Below are positions 7,959 to 15,789 of a stretch of 26,283 nt of DNA, piece by piece. The position numbers and the translations under genes were made by a program. The notes beneath the pieces are model-generated. The model did no database searches. It was given only the letters and a program-made list of their open reading frames with translations, and was not told the origin of the DNA. The stretch comes from Balneolaceae bacterium UBA2956. Lineage in GTDB: Bacteria > Bacteroidota > Rhodothermia > Balneolales > Balneolaceae. Within the stretch, counting starts at the first letter, position 1; every line of letters begins with the position of its first letter. The stretch lies in assembly GCA_002348545.1 (NCBI GenBank), contig DEBM01000060.1:1-26283 (forward strand). The letters are read 5' to 3'.

Positions 7959-9107
7959 CTAGCGTTGATCGCTATTTAATTGCTTTGGATAACTACCAAA
8001 TATTTTGACTTCCTCTGCCTCATCTCTTAATTCATCTATTGCAACAGAGGCATGGCTATCAAACATATTAGCTTCAATATCTACATAGAATGAATACCGA
8101 AAAGGTTCATTTATTCGAGGTCGAGATTCTAACTTACACACATTAATCCCATGTCTATGGAAGATATTTAGACATTCAACCAAGGATCCCTCTTGATGCG
8201 ATGTTACCATCATAAGAGATGTTTTTGAAGGAAGTTGTGAATCTACTTCAATAGCTTTACGAGATACTACCACAAATCGGGTATAATTTTCTTGTTGATT
8301 GGCAATATCATGTTCAATAACATGAAGACCATATAGTTCTGCGGCATGTGCACCAGCAATGGCTGCTTGGGATAGATTTCCGTCCTCAAGAACCCGTTTA
8401 GCTGAAATAGCCGTATCTAGATAGGATTCTACGGCACATCTAGGAAGGCGAGATAAAAAATGTGTGCATTGTTCTATAGCTTTAGGGTGGGAGAAGATAC
8501 GTCTTATTTTGCTGACATCAACTGGCTCAACTGCCAATAAACAATGAATAATTTTGATAATTTCTTCTCCTATAATATGCAAATCAGATACTCCCAAAAT
8601 ATCATAAATATCATTTATAGAGCCCGCTGTAGTATTTTCAATAGGTAATATGGCATAATCTACCTGTTCGTCTTTTAATGCTTGAGCGGCTTCTTTAAAG
8701 GTGTCGTACCCATAGTAGTCGATACTTCTATGTCTCTCCTCAAAATGCCGCATAGCCGCAAGATGGCTATATGCTCCATCCGTACCTTGATAGCTAACTT
8801 TTATATGACCCTGGCCATTTTTATTTTGAAGATCCACTAACGAATGTGTTTGGTAACGCACTGAGTTAGTAATGATTTCTCTAAACAAATGCTCAGCATA
8901 ATATCGGTCTAAGCCTACTTCATTTGCAAAATCACGAATTTTATTGAGTAATTTTTCTTCCCTTTCTAAATCTCTAATGCCACTATTATCAGCAATTTTT
9001 AGTGCTGCAACTTCTTTGACAACTTGTTGACGTTGGGCTAATGCTTTAATGATACTTTTGTCAATGTCATCTAGTTTATTTCGTATGGAGTGAAGTTTTT
9101 CGTTCAT
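7959..9107 (-). CDS. pheA: Bifunctional chorismate mutase/prephenate dehydratase (P-protein)
   Basis: Converts chorismate to prephenate and then to phenylpyruvate, the committed branch to phenylalanine. The order is AroQ chorismate mutase (about residues 1-90, with R9, R26, K37 and the RDLEREE segment), prephenate dehydratase (about 102-282, with SYQGTDGAYSHLA, ENTTAGS at 157-163 and the catalytic TRF at 276-278), and a C-terminal ACT domain (about 296-375) carrying GSLV at 307-310 and ESRP at 327-330, the motifs that bind phenylalanine in feedback inhibition. The protein has 382 residues. Its ATG is preceded at 7 bases by AGAGGA, one of the few clear Shine-Dalgarno sites here. Convergent with xseA; no leader peptide or attenuator was seen upstream. 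Confidence 0.96.
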   Translation of the reverse strand: MNEKLHSIRNKLDDIDKSIIKALAQRQQVVKEVAALKIADNSGIRDLEREEKLLNKIRDFANEVGLDRYYAEHLFREIITNSVRYQTHSLVDLQNKNGQGHIKVSYQGTDGAYSHLAAMRHFEERHRSIDYYGYDTFKEAAQALKDEQVDYAILPIENTTAGSINDIYDILGVSDLHIIGEEIIKIIHCLLAVEPVDVSKIRRIFSHPKAIEQCTHFLSRLPRCAVESYLDTAISAKRVLEDGNLSQAAIAGAHAAELYGLHVIEHDIANQQENYTRFVVVSRKAIEVDSQLPSKTSLMMVTSHQEGSLVECLNIFHRHGINVCKLESRPRINEPFRYSFYVDIEANMFDSHASVAIDELRDEAEEVKIFGSYPKQLNSDQR

Positions 9108-9303
9108 TTATTAATCCTCTGAAATATAGTGGCTATTTATGAGGTATAATTGTGAAGTGCATTAGACATGCAAAAGTATTGAAATTAATCATAGCTATGA
9201 CAGCAGAATATAGTACAAATTTTTCCTTTTCAGAATCTATAGTGTGAACCGGTGGATAGCTATTTAAAAATAGAGGGAATTTTTATTAATTCTTCATATA
9301 AAG

Positions 9304-9332
9304 TTCATAATTAGACCCTATCATGTTAAAAT
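9304..9332 (+). promoter_or_regulatory. Possible sigma-70 type promoter for the azurin gene
   Basis: TTCATA (9304-9309) and TAAAAT (9327-9332) are separated by 17 bases, matching four and five of six consensus positions. The predicted leader would be about 130 bases. In an AT-rich spacer such matches arise by chance, and Bacteroidota-type promoters can differ from this pattern. Confidence 0.33.
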
Positions 9333-9378
9333 ACTAATATCGATTGTAAGAATTAGTGAATAATAACCCACGCATTGT

Positions 9379-9394
9379 ATATTTCTGGAAATAT
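9379..9394. promoter_or_regulatory. Perfect 7-bp palindrome upstream of the azurin gene
   Basis: ATATTTC at 9379-9385 and GAAATAT at 9388-9394, separated by TG, form a symmetric site about 77 bases before the chosen start. It could bind a dimeric regulator or simply reflect AT-rich composition. Confidence 0.25.
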
Positions 9395-9470
9395 CTAGAT
9401 TAACTAACAGATGTGTGCACACCACTTACTCAATTTTTACTTGAATCATCATTCATCAAAATTACACATC

Positions 9471-9944
9471 ATGACAACACAAATTAGTGCCTTAATCAGT
9501 TTAATCTGCATATTCATTAATGCATTTAATCCCAGCATACCTGCCACCATTGAAATGGAGAATTCAAACGATAAAATTGAAATTGTAATCGAAAGTAACG
9601 ATCAAATGCGCTTTAATCTTTCTGAGATCAACGTGGAACAAGGACAGACAGTCGCATTAACTCTTAAGCATATGGGTAAATTACCAAAAGCTGCGATGGG
9701 TCATAACTGGGTTTTGCTGCGACCCAATACTGATTTAGCTTCTTTTGCTATGTCAGCAATGAAAGCCAAAGATAATGAATATGTGCCTGTAGATGCTCCT
9801 GAAGTAATAGTCAATACTATTTTATTGGGTGGTGGAGAAAAAACTACTATTGAGTTTGAGGCACCGGCACCAGGCACTTACTCATTCATTTGCAGCTTTC
9901 CAGGTCATTATGCCTTGATGCAGGGAACTTTTACAGTAGAGTAA
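9471..9944 (+). CDS. Azurin-family cupredoxin, exported
   Basis: A small blue copper protein that carries electrons in the periplasm. I start at the ATG at 9471, which gives a signal peptide (MTTQISALISLICIFINAFN); the ATG at 9411 would put 20 polar residues in front of it. In the 157-residue form the type 1 copper ligands are H78 in MGHNW and C141, H146 and M150 in CSFPGHYALMQG, with the exact C-x4-H-x3-M spacing of azurin. The flexible loop before EYVPVDAPEVI and the closing GTFTVE also match azurin. A good intrinsic terminator lies 25 bases after the stop, so it is probably transcribed alone. The redox partner is not in the window. Confidence 0.93.
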   Translation: MTTQISALISLICIFINAFNPSIPATIEMENSNDKIEIVIESNDQMRFNLSEINVEQGQTVALTLKHMGKLPKAAMGHNWVLLRPNTDLASFAMSAMKAKDNEYVPVDAPEVIVNTILLGGGEKTTIEFEAPAPGTYSFICSFPGHYALMQGTFTVE

Positions 9945-9968
9945 AAAAATTTTACATTGCTAACTGTT

Positions 9969-10000
9969 AAAAGAGCATAATATTTATTAACTCTTTTTTT
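9969..10000 (+). terminator. Intrinsic terminator after the azurin gene
   Basis: AAAAGAG (9969-9975) pairs with CTCTTTT (9991-9997). An inner TAAT/ATTA pairing makes the hairpin almost continuous, and the T-run extends to 10000. It separates the azurin gene from the membrane-protein gene at 10037. Confidence 0.65.
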
Positions 10001-10036
10001 ATTGCCCTACAAAGAATTTTATACATAAAACGACTC

Positions 10037-10450
10037 ATGAATAATACATTCAAAACGCCGGTAAAAAGTCGTCGTGGTTTATCTTTTTTTGTTGGATTCA
10101 TTGGTGCTTATATAGTACCAATTGGGCTTAACAATCTCTTAATATCAGTAGGTTTGAAAGAAACCCTTAGCGCAACCAATACAGAATACATTGCGTATTG
10201 TATATCCGGTTTACTCTTGGGATATACCGCAGTGGTCATAACACCAGTACACAGGGTGCGCATACTTTCCTACCTTATCGGTAGTATTCTGTTAATGGAT
10301 ACTATTGCTTTTTTTTCAGGAAGGCTACCCTTGGCTTTTCTAATTGACCGAATGGTTTTCTTAGGTTCATTCAGTTTTACAGGTATTTTGAGCGTATTAA
10401 TGTTTAATGAATCCAGGTTCGAATCAAAATCTAATACCGCTAATAATTAA
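10037..10450 (+). CDS. Small four-TM membrane protein of unknown function
   Basis: I do not recognise this 137-residue protein. It has a short basic N terminus (KTPVKSRRG), then four likely membrane helices near residues 14-36, 50-69, 76-93 and 103-124, and a short polar tail. By the positive-inside rule both ends would be cytoplasmic. No catalytic or metal motif is visible. It starts at an ATG 36 bases after the azurin terminator, and its stop overlaps the stop of the convergent AAA ATPase gene by four bases, a tight tail-to-tail arrangement. A link to azurin or to the AAA cluster would be guesswork. Confidence 0.7.
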   Translation: MNNTFKTPVKSRRGLSFFVGFIGAYIVPIGLNNLLISVGLKETLSATNTEYIAYCISGLLLGYTAVVITPVHRVRILSYLIGSILLMDTIAFFSGRLPLAFLIDRMVFLGSFSFTGILSVLMFNESRFESKSNTANN

Positions 10451-12162
10451 GCTATTCTAAAACGTAATTCTTCGATTCGCGAAAGCAATTCTTGACGATC
10501 CATTTGTAAATATTCATTTGGTAGTAATTTCTTAGAGGTACATTCTAAGACAGCTAATAAAGTTTGCAATTCGACCTCCTCTGGGTAGGTTGGTGGAATA
10601 AAGTTTAAAATAACCTGTTCAAGTAAGTCCAAATTTACCACGTCTTTACCATGAGCAACTGCTTCAAATTTAGCTCGGGTTAATACCGCTTCCATATCAG
10701 CACCAGATAAATAGTACAAATCTGATAATAGAATTTCAGGTATCATATCTTTATCTAACTTAATTTTAGTTTTTTTAAGCATTGCCTTAAAAAGCTCCTC
10801 TTTTTCGTCCCTATTTTGAGGTGGAAATAAGGCAAGATGTTCTTCGGCTCTACCCTGCCTTTTCAAATCTATGGCCATTAAATCGGGTCGGGCTGTCATT
10901 AAAAACCAAATAATTTGCCCTCTATGCTCGGTGTTACTCATAAAACTGGCAATTTGAGAAAACACCCTACTTGATACACCACTGTCTCCAGATGCTGAGC
11001 GATCTCCTAAGTAAGCGTCTGCTTCGTCAATCATTACCGCTACCGGTGCCATCGCCTCAAGTAGATGTAAGATTTTTTCAAGGTTCCCTTCGGTAACACC
11101 CTGCCATTGACTTCGGAAATTTTTTAATTTTACCATTGGAATACCCACATCTTTGGCAAAGCACTGTACTAAAAAAGTCTTACCGGTTCCCACAGGTCCA
11201 CATATTAGATAGCCCATAGGAAGTACTTCAGGGTGACCCTTCTTTAATGCTTTTACGGTTAGTTGTAAGTGCTCTTTCACTAAACGGTGTCCGGCTACAT
11301 CCTTCAAAGAAAATGCAGACTCAACAAATTCCAACAACCCATAGGCTTCGGATTCAATAAGTTCCTTCTTTATTTGAGTAATCGTTTCATGGTTCAGTAG
11401 CTCGTGATTTTCTTTTGCATTGAAATAAAGTGATTGCAATTGAAGAATAGTTAAGCCTGCTGTTTGTTGAGCCAAAACGTGAATGGGCAACTCAAAAATC
11501 TTTGCGTACTCGGCTTCAGGTATTTTTGTTTCCAAATACTTACGCCTTTCCTTTACATCCGGATGGGGTATGGAAATTTCAGAAGTATAAGGATGCTGAA
11601 TTAAAGTCCGAGCGAGGTCATTTAAGTTCTCTGTAATAATAATATGGGTAAAGTCGCTTTCTAATAGAACAGGGTCTTGAGCCCAACGAGTCAAATACAC
11701 TAAGGTATTCCTGTCCTCTATCCCCTTGGATCCCGAATCATTCATAGGAACGATAGTTTCTGCATACTCTGTGATGAGGGCCACACTTTTATTTTGACCC
11801 AATCGCAACCTAAAGTACGACTCTAGTATGGAAAAGATACGAACAGGATCTTTGGGCAACAATGTAGCGTGGTTCGTGCCTAATAGTGAATCGCATGCTT
11901 TTAGTGCTTGTTCAAAATCTTCTCTCGATCCTTTATCTCTAAAATACACCCCAGAAGCACGGTTATAAAAAAGAACGATATCTCGTGCACCAAAGAATTC
12001 GTCAGCTAAGAATTCATGTAAACGCATAAATTCAAATACTGATTCGTCAGATGAAATGGAAACCAAATCATGGACATTGCCATGAAGGAGGAAGGTATTT
12101 AAGGTTCTACTTAAATACTTTTTTGCACATTCTTGTGACCATATTGGATAGTGTGTAATCAT
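10447..12162 (-). CDS. Double-AAA ATPase (Cdc48/Ycf46-like) with a degenerate first AAA half
   Basis: A 571-residue classic-type AAA protein. The C-terminal AAA module is intact: Walker A GPVGTGKT (322-329), a pore-loop-like SQWQG (W353) where related motors have MWFG, Walker B VMIDEAD (D379, E380) and two arginines (R435, R438) in the second region of homology. Sensor 1 reads MTARPD, with Ala424 where asparagine is usual. The N-terminal 220 residues look like a decayed AAA module without Walker A: LLHGNVHDLV, then ITEYAE at the Walker B place, ITENLNDL at sensor 1 and IPHPDVKERRKYL after it. The helical lid follows the active module (about 455-530). It is last in the series that includes pspA, 50 bases after the CorC-like gene. 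A remodelling motor is likely; its substrate is unknown. Confidence 0.85.
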   Translation of the reverse strand: MITHYPIWSQECAKKYLSRTLNTFLLHGNVHDLVSISSDESVFEFMRLHEFLADEFFGARDIVLFYNRASGVYFRDKGSREDFEQALKACDSLLGTNHATLLPKDPVRIFSILESYFRLRLGQNKSVALITEYAETIVPMNDSGSKGIEDRNTLVYLTRWAQDPVLLESDFTHIIITENLNDLARTLIQHPYTSEISIPHPDVKERRKYLETKIPEAEYAKIFELPIHVLAQQTAGLTILQLQSLYFNAKENHELLNHETITQIKKELIESEAYGLLEFVESAFSLKDVAGHRLVKEHLQLTVKALKKGHPEVLPMGYLICGPVGTGKTFLVQCFAKDVGIPMVKLKNFRSQWQGVTEGNLEKILHLLEAMAPVAVMIDEADAYLGDRSASGDSGVSSRVFSQIASFMSNTEHRGQIIWFLMTARPDLMAIDLKRQGRAEEHLALFPPQNRDEKEELFKAMLKKTKIKLDKDMIPEILLSDLYYLSGADMEAVLTRAKFEAVAHGKDVVNLDLLEQVILNFIPPTYPEEVELQTLLAVLECTSKKLLPNEYLQMDRQELLSRIEELRFRIA

Positions 12163-12212
12163 GAGCTATAATACCTATAGATAAATCCGAAACATAACAT
12201 CATGAACTGATT

Positions 12213-13496
12213 TCAATCTCGGTCAATAACAACCATTTTTACCGTCTCAATTCTACTTTGTGTTGCTTTACTAATAATGAATCTAAAATCCTCGATAATA
12301 AACTCTTCATTCACTCGTGGAATACGACCTAAATGATTGATTATATATCCCGCAAGAGTGTCGTACTCATTTGGTTCCTCAGGAATATTTACTTCTTCAA
12401 ATTTTTGATTGAGTTCTTCTATCTCCACATTTCCACTAACAATGTATGTATGCTCAGCAATGCGTTTCATAATTTCATCTTCCACATCATGTTCATCCTG
12501 AATATCTCCAACTAGTTCTTCTAGCACATCTTCTATGGTGACCATCCCAGCAGTTCCACCATATTCATCAAGTACTATAGCTACTGATAAGTTTTCCTGT
12601 CTAAATTCTGCCAATAAATTTTTTGACCTCTTCGTATAGGGTACTAGTTTAATCGGACGTAATATTTCTTGTATGGTTTTTGGGTTGTTAAATAAATCAT
12701 AGGCATAGACAACCCCAATTACATCATCAATAGATTCTTTATATACGGGTAGCTTTGAGTGACCCGAACTTATAAATAGCTGACTCACCTCCATGATTGA
12801 GGTCCTTTTTTCTACGGCTTCTATTTCAATTCTTGGAACCATACTCTCTTTTACTCGTTTATTAGACAACTCGAGTACATTATGCAATATCTCTGAATCA
12901 TCCTGATCCAATTCACCATTTCCTCCACTATCCCGAAGTTCTTGGACAATCCGTTCGACATCTTGACGCCTATAAATTAATGAGGTACTCTGTGATTCAT
13001 TAGAAATTAAGGATATTATTTGGCGTGAAGCTCCATCTGCAATAATGATTAATGGCCGCAACGCAACATGCAATATTCGAAGTGGTAAAGCTATAAAGTG
13101 TATAAGATAATCTGCCTGTGCTCTAAATATGGCTTTTGGTAAGATTTCACCAAAAATCATGACTAAAATAGAGGCTAGAACCGTCTGTAAGCTCAGAACC
13201 ATGAGTTCACTTGGAAGTTCCCCAATGTAATCGAGATATATCTGAGTAATTGGTTCTGCTAAAAATATAGCCATCAAAGTAGCATAGACCACATTGACAA
13301 TATTATTACCTACCAATGTTGTAGTTAGAAAAGTTTCTGGCCGATTTTTAAAAAAATCAACGGCTTTTGCCACCAAATTAGTTCGTCGCGATACTACTTC
13401 TAGTTTGAGCTTGTTAGCGGAAACAAAGGCGATTTCAGAACCCGAAAAAAAACCGCTCAATATCAAAGTTCCAAGGATTAGAAGCCACTCATTCAT
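12213..13496 (-). CDS. CNNM/CorC-type membrane protein (DUF21, CBS pair, CorC_HlyC domain)
   Basis: A family often labelled hemolysin or magnesium/cobalt efflux protein. The 427 residues contain an N-terminal DUF21 membrane domain with about four helices (from LILGTLILSGFFSGSEIAF to about residue 185, including GNNIVN and FGEILPKAI), then a CBS pair (about 205-335, with MVPRIEIEAVEK, HSKLPVYKESIDDVIGVV and VLDEYGGTAGMVTIEDVLEE) and a C-terminal CorC_HlyC domain (about 345-420, with EPNEYDTLAGYI). CBS domains usually bind adenine nucleotides, and CNNM relatives move Mg2+ or Na+. Placed between the enoyl-CoA hydratase (79 bases) and the AAA gene (50 bases). Ion specificity cannot be read from the sequence. 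Confidence 0.93.
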   Translation of the reverse strand: MNEWLLILGTLILSGFFSGSEIAFVSANKLKLEVVSRRTNLVAKAVDFFKNRPETFLTTTLVGNNIVNVVYATLMAIFLAEPITQIYLDYIGELPSELMVLSLQTVLASILVMIFGEILPKAIFRAQADYLIHFIALPLRILHVALRPLIIIADGASRQIISLISNESQSTSLIYRRQDVERIVQELRDSGGNGELDQDDSEILHNVLELSNKRVKESMVPRIEIEAVEKRTSIMEVSQLFISSGHSKLPVYKESIDDVIGVVYAYDLFNNPKTIQEILRPIKLVPYTKRSKNLLAEFRQENLSVAIVLDEYGGTAGMVTIEDVLEELVGDIQDEHDVEDEIMKRIAEHTYIVSGNVEIEELNQKFEEVNIPEEPNEYDTLAGYIINHLGRIPRVNEEFIIEDFRFIISKATQSRIETVKMVVIDRD

Positions 13497-13575
13497 TTTG
13501 TGGCCCTCTTAGATGTGTTGTTTATAGGTAATCTACTCGATGGTGGTTCGTCGTTCATTAATTAATTATTGATTC

Positions 13576-14385
13576 TCATTTATTCTGAAACTCAGGCTTT
13601 CTTTTTTCTATGAAGGCATTAACACCTTCCTCGAAGTCATAAGTTTCGAAAAGCTTAGCGAACAGCTCGACTTCTTTCTCAAATAATTCCGGTGTATACA
13701 AGCTTTGTTGAGACTTCATGGCAAAAATAATACTTTTTACGGCTAAAGGTGCCATAGAACATAATGGGGCAATCCATTTTTTCGCTTGATCCAATATGTC
13801 TTCGTTTTCGTTGTCTAATATAGCATTAAATATCCCTACATCTATCCCTTGATATGCAGAAACTGTTTTAGCTGTAGTCATCCATTCCATTGCTTTGGCA
13901 TAACCAATTAATTGCGGCAGACGAACGGTTCCACCAAAGCCAGGAATCAAGCCCAACTTCACCTCTGGAAACCCTATGATGGCATTTGGTGCCGCTAGTC
14001 TGAAGTCGCAAGCAATTGCTAATTCAGCACCGCCTCCCAATGCATAACCTTCGATAAGGGCCACAGTAGGTACAGGCAGCTGTTCTATCTGTTTAAAAAT
14101 ACGCTGCCCTCTACTAGATATACTCTGTGCCTCTATCTTTACTTTTCCTTTAAATTCTTTAATATCAGCGCCCGCTACAAACGCCTTAGCCCCTGACCCC
14201 TGTAATATAATGCAGCGTATTGGGTTATTTGACTGCTCCAATTCTGAACGAATTTTGGTCGACCATAAATCTAACTCTTTGAGTACATCAGCGTTTAGTG
14301 CATTTAAAACCTCTGGTCTATTAATTGTTAGAAGTGCTATATTCCCCTCTACTTCCCAAATAAGATGCTCAAATAATTCTTGCAT
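13576..14385 (-). CDS. Enoyl-CoA hydratase/isomerase family protein
   Basis: A crotonase-fold enzyme of 269 residues, most like short-chain enoyl-CoA hydratases that add water to trans-2-enoyl-CoA in beta-oxidation. The N terminus has the typical INRPEVLNALN. The oxyanion-hole loop AGADIKEF and the segment YALGGGAELAIACDFR are present. Both hydratase glutamates are conserved, one in GGGAELA and one in PEVKLGLIPGFGGT, which favours hydratase over pure isomerase activity. ATG start. It lies 118 bases after the two-TM coiled-coil gene and 79 before the CorC-like gene, so it may only share a transcript. No thiolase or acyl-CoA dehydrogenase genes are nearby. The exact acyl-CoA substrate is open. 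Confidence 0.93.
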   Translation of the reverse strand: MQELFEHLIWEVEGNIALLTINRPEVLNALNADVLKELDLWSTKIRSELEQSNNPIRCIILQGSGAKAFVAGADIKEFKGKVKIEAQSISSRGQRIFKQIEQLPVPTVALIEGYALGGGAELAIACDFRLAAPNAIIGFPEVKLGLIPGFGGTVRLPQLIGYAKAMEWMTTAKTVSAYQGIDVGIFNAILDNENEDILDQAKKWIAPLCSMAPLAVKSIIFAMKSQQSLYTPELFEKEVELFAKLFETYDFEEGVNAFIEKRKPEFQNK

Positions 14386-14503
14386 GTTATTGCCTCATTT
14401 CCTTCTTGGTTGAGCTATTTGAGTTTGCTAAACTAGTTGATTCAGAAGTACCACTAATGCCCGGCTCTTTGTTTAAAGTAGTATGATATGAAAAATCCAT
14501 ATT

Positions 14504-15394
14504 TTAGGATGTTTTTTTATTGAATCCAGCTTCATTTATTCTGGTTTTTTTTTCTTGAATTTGTGTAAGTAACTCATCAAGTTGATCTTCTGAATAATAT
14601 TCTTGAGGTTGGCCCTCATATGTCTCTAAATCCATTGCATCTAGTAATTCTGCTGTTTCATCCACATTCGTTAATAAGTTGTCCAACTGAAATCCAATTT
14701 CTTCGGGTTTATTCATGGTCATTGAATGCTCATATATGTATCGAATAGCGTCTTCAATTGTTTCTAAATGAGTCTCACACATAGCAAATTTTTCTTCGAT
14801 CGCGGAGAATTTTTGAAGCCGCTTCTGCAAAATAGTAATGCGTCTGGTTTTTGAATCTTTAAGTTTTCCAGGGTCCATCGTTTTGATATGATTGATTAAT
14901 TGTACTAATTCTGACTCAATTTGCTTCTCTACTTGTACATTCAAGAAGACCGTGTACCGTCGAATAAGATCTAAAAGATTTAAATGATTGGTCAATAAAG
15001 TATCTAACTTTTTTAATATAGTATTTAGTAATCCCTGCGAGGTATAAGGAAGTTTATCAAAATTTTCAGCAATAAGCTTAGTCAGATGTTTTGATACTAA
15101 AAAACGCTTTTGAGAGACTTGATCCAGTGATTGGAAAATGGCCTTATTGTTATTAGTATAATAACGCTCTTGTATTTTTTTGAGCTCAATTTTTCTTCGT
15201 ACTTCAGGTAATTTTGTGACAATCCCTAAATACATAAGTTCAGCCCCCATAAGCCCAGACAATAGAGCTATTCCAAGATCTGGGAAACTGGTGCTTAGTG
15301 CTACCGAACTAGCTCCCCCTACTACAAGTGCGATTAAATTGTAAGGATGCTTAAAAACTTCCCGAGCAAAATTAATTGAGCCTTCAGTATACAT
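14504..15394 (-). CDS. Two-TM coiled-coil protein, possible PspA partner
   Basis: I do not recognise the family. The 296 residues begin with two closely spaced membrane helices (about 18-37, LIALVVGGASSVALSTSF, and 40-60, GIALLSGLMGAELMYLGIV) forming a hairpin with both ends probably cytoplasmic. The rest is long, charged and helical (about 65-245, for example KQIESELVQLINHIKTMD) and ends in an acidic stretch and a basic tail. It starts at an ATG six bases after the preceding helical gene, itself close behind pspA, so the three are almost certainly co-transcribed. A membrane anchor that docks PspA or its assemblies is my inference. Nine A in a row (14545-14553) lie in the codons of EKKT near the C terminus. 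Confidence 0.78.
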   Translation of the reverse strand: MYTEGSINFAREVFKHPYNLIALVVGGASSVALSTSFPDLGIALLSGLMGAELMYLGIVTKLPEVRRKIELKKIQERYYTNNNKAIFQSLDQVSQKRFLVSKHLTKLIAENFDKLPYTSQGLLNTILKKLDTLLTNHLNLLDLIRRYTVFLNVQVEKQIESELVQLINHIKTMDPGKLKDSKTRRITILQKRLQKFSAIEEKFAMCETHLETIEDAIRYIYEHSMTMNKPEEIGFQLDNLLTNVDETAELLDAMDLETYEGQPQEYYSEDQLDELLTQIQEKKTRINEAGFNKKTS

Positions 15395-15400
15395 TTTTTC

Positions 15401-15772
15401 CTACTGCCTACCTATTGTTTTAATTGTATTTCTAGCTCTCGCTCTTTTGTTTATTTCCTCGCTGATCAGTCCCATTTCGTTTTTAATAATTTCAAGGCTC
15501 TCTTTTGCCTTCAAATTCCTAATGGTACTATCTTTCTGGTTTTCACTAACTTTATCTGTATTTGAATCAGCTATAGAAGAATTTGACAAAGCTTGCGAAT
15601 TAATTTCGTCGAATGTCAGTCTTAAACGTGATAAAGAGGCTTCTACACTTTGAAGTGCACGTGTTATTTTAGTACTTCGAACCGCATTTTTGTGCTCAGT
15701 TTTAAGAGCTTTAATTTCAGCATAATGCTGTTTCCAAACGTTTTTTAACGCTTCGAACTCGTTATATTTCAT
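15401..15772 (-). CDS. Small helical protein encoded directly after pspA
   Basis: No family recognised. I use the ATG at 15772 (123 residues, MKYNEFEALKNVW); a TTG at 15784 would add four residues. The sequence is lysine- and glutamate-rich and largely predicted helical, with two amphipathic stretches (about 1-55 and 75-115) joined by a serine/asparagine-rich linker (SQALSNSSIADSNTD), and a basic C terminus (RARARNTIKTIG). It has no signal peptide or membrane helix, so it should be cytosolic. It sits 17 bases after pspA and 6 before the two-TM coiled-coil gene. The helical-hairpin shape and the position suggest it binds PspA or the membrane protein, but nothing in the sequence proves this. 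Confidence 0.72.
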   Translation of the reverse strand: MKYNEFEALKNVWKQHYAEIKALKTEHKNAVRSTKITRALQSVEASLSRLRLTFDEINSQALSNSSIADSNTDKVSENQKDSTIRNLKAKESLEIIKNEMGLISEEINKRARARNTIKTIGRQ

Positions 15773-15789
15773 TTCCTTAGACAAATAAA

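Larger units (their letters stand above)
9108..9470. other. Long intergenic stretch between pheA and the azurin gene
   Basis: About 360 very AT-rich bases between divergent genes. I find no credible gene or RNA. It carries a possible azurin promoter (9304-9332), a small palindrome near 9379, the pheA Shine-Dalgarno at its left edge, and a short symmetric AT stretch (CTATTTAAAAATAG) near 9260. An alternative in-frame ATG at 9411 for the azurin gene lies in its last 60 bases. Confidence 0.6.

Noticed and set aside
7960..7974. Hairpin TAGCG/CGCTA at the pheA stop
   Set aside because: The stem is only 5 bp and no T-run follows on either strand; the T-run lies on the wrong side for pheA.
14545..14553. 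Nine-A tract (coding strand) near the end of the two-TM coiled-coil gene as a phase-variation site
   Set aside because: A-runs are common in lysine-rich AT-rich genes, and a slip here would change only the last dozen or so residues.
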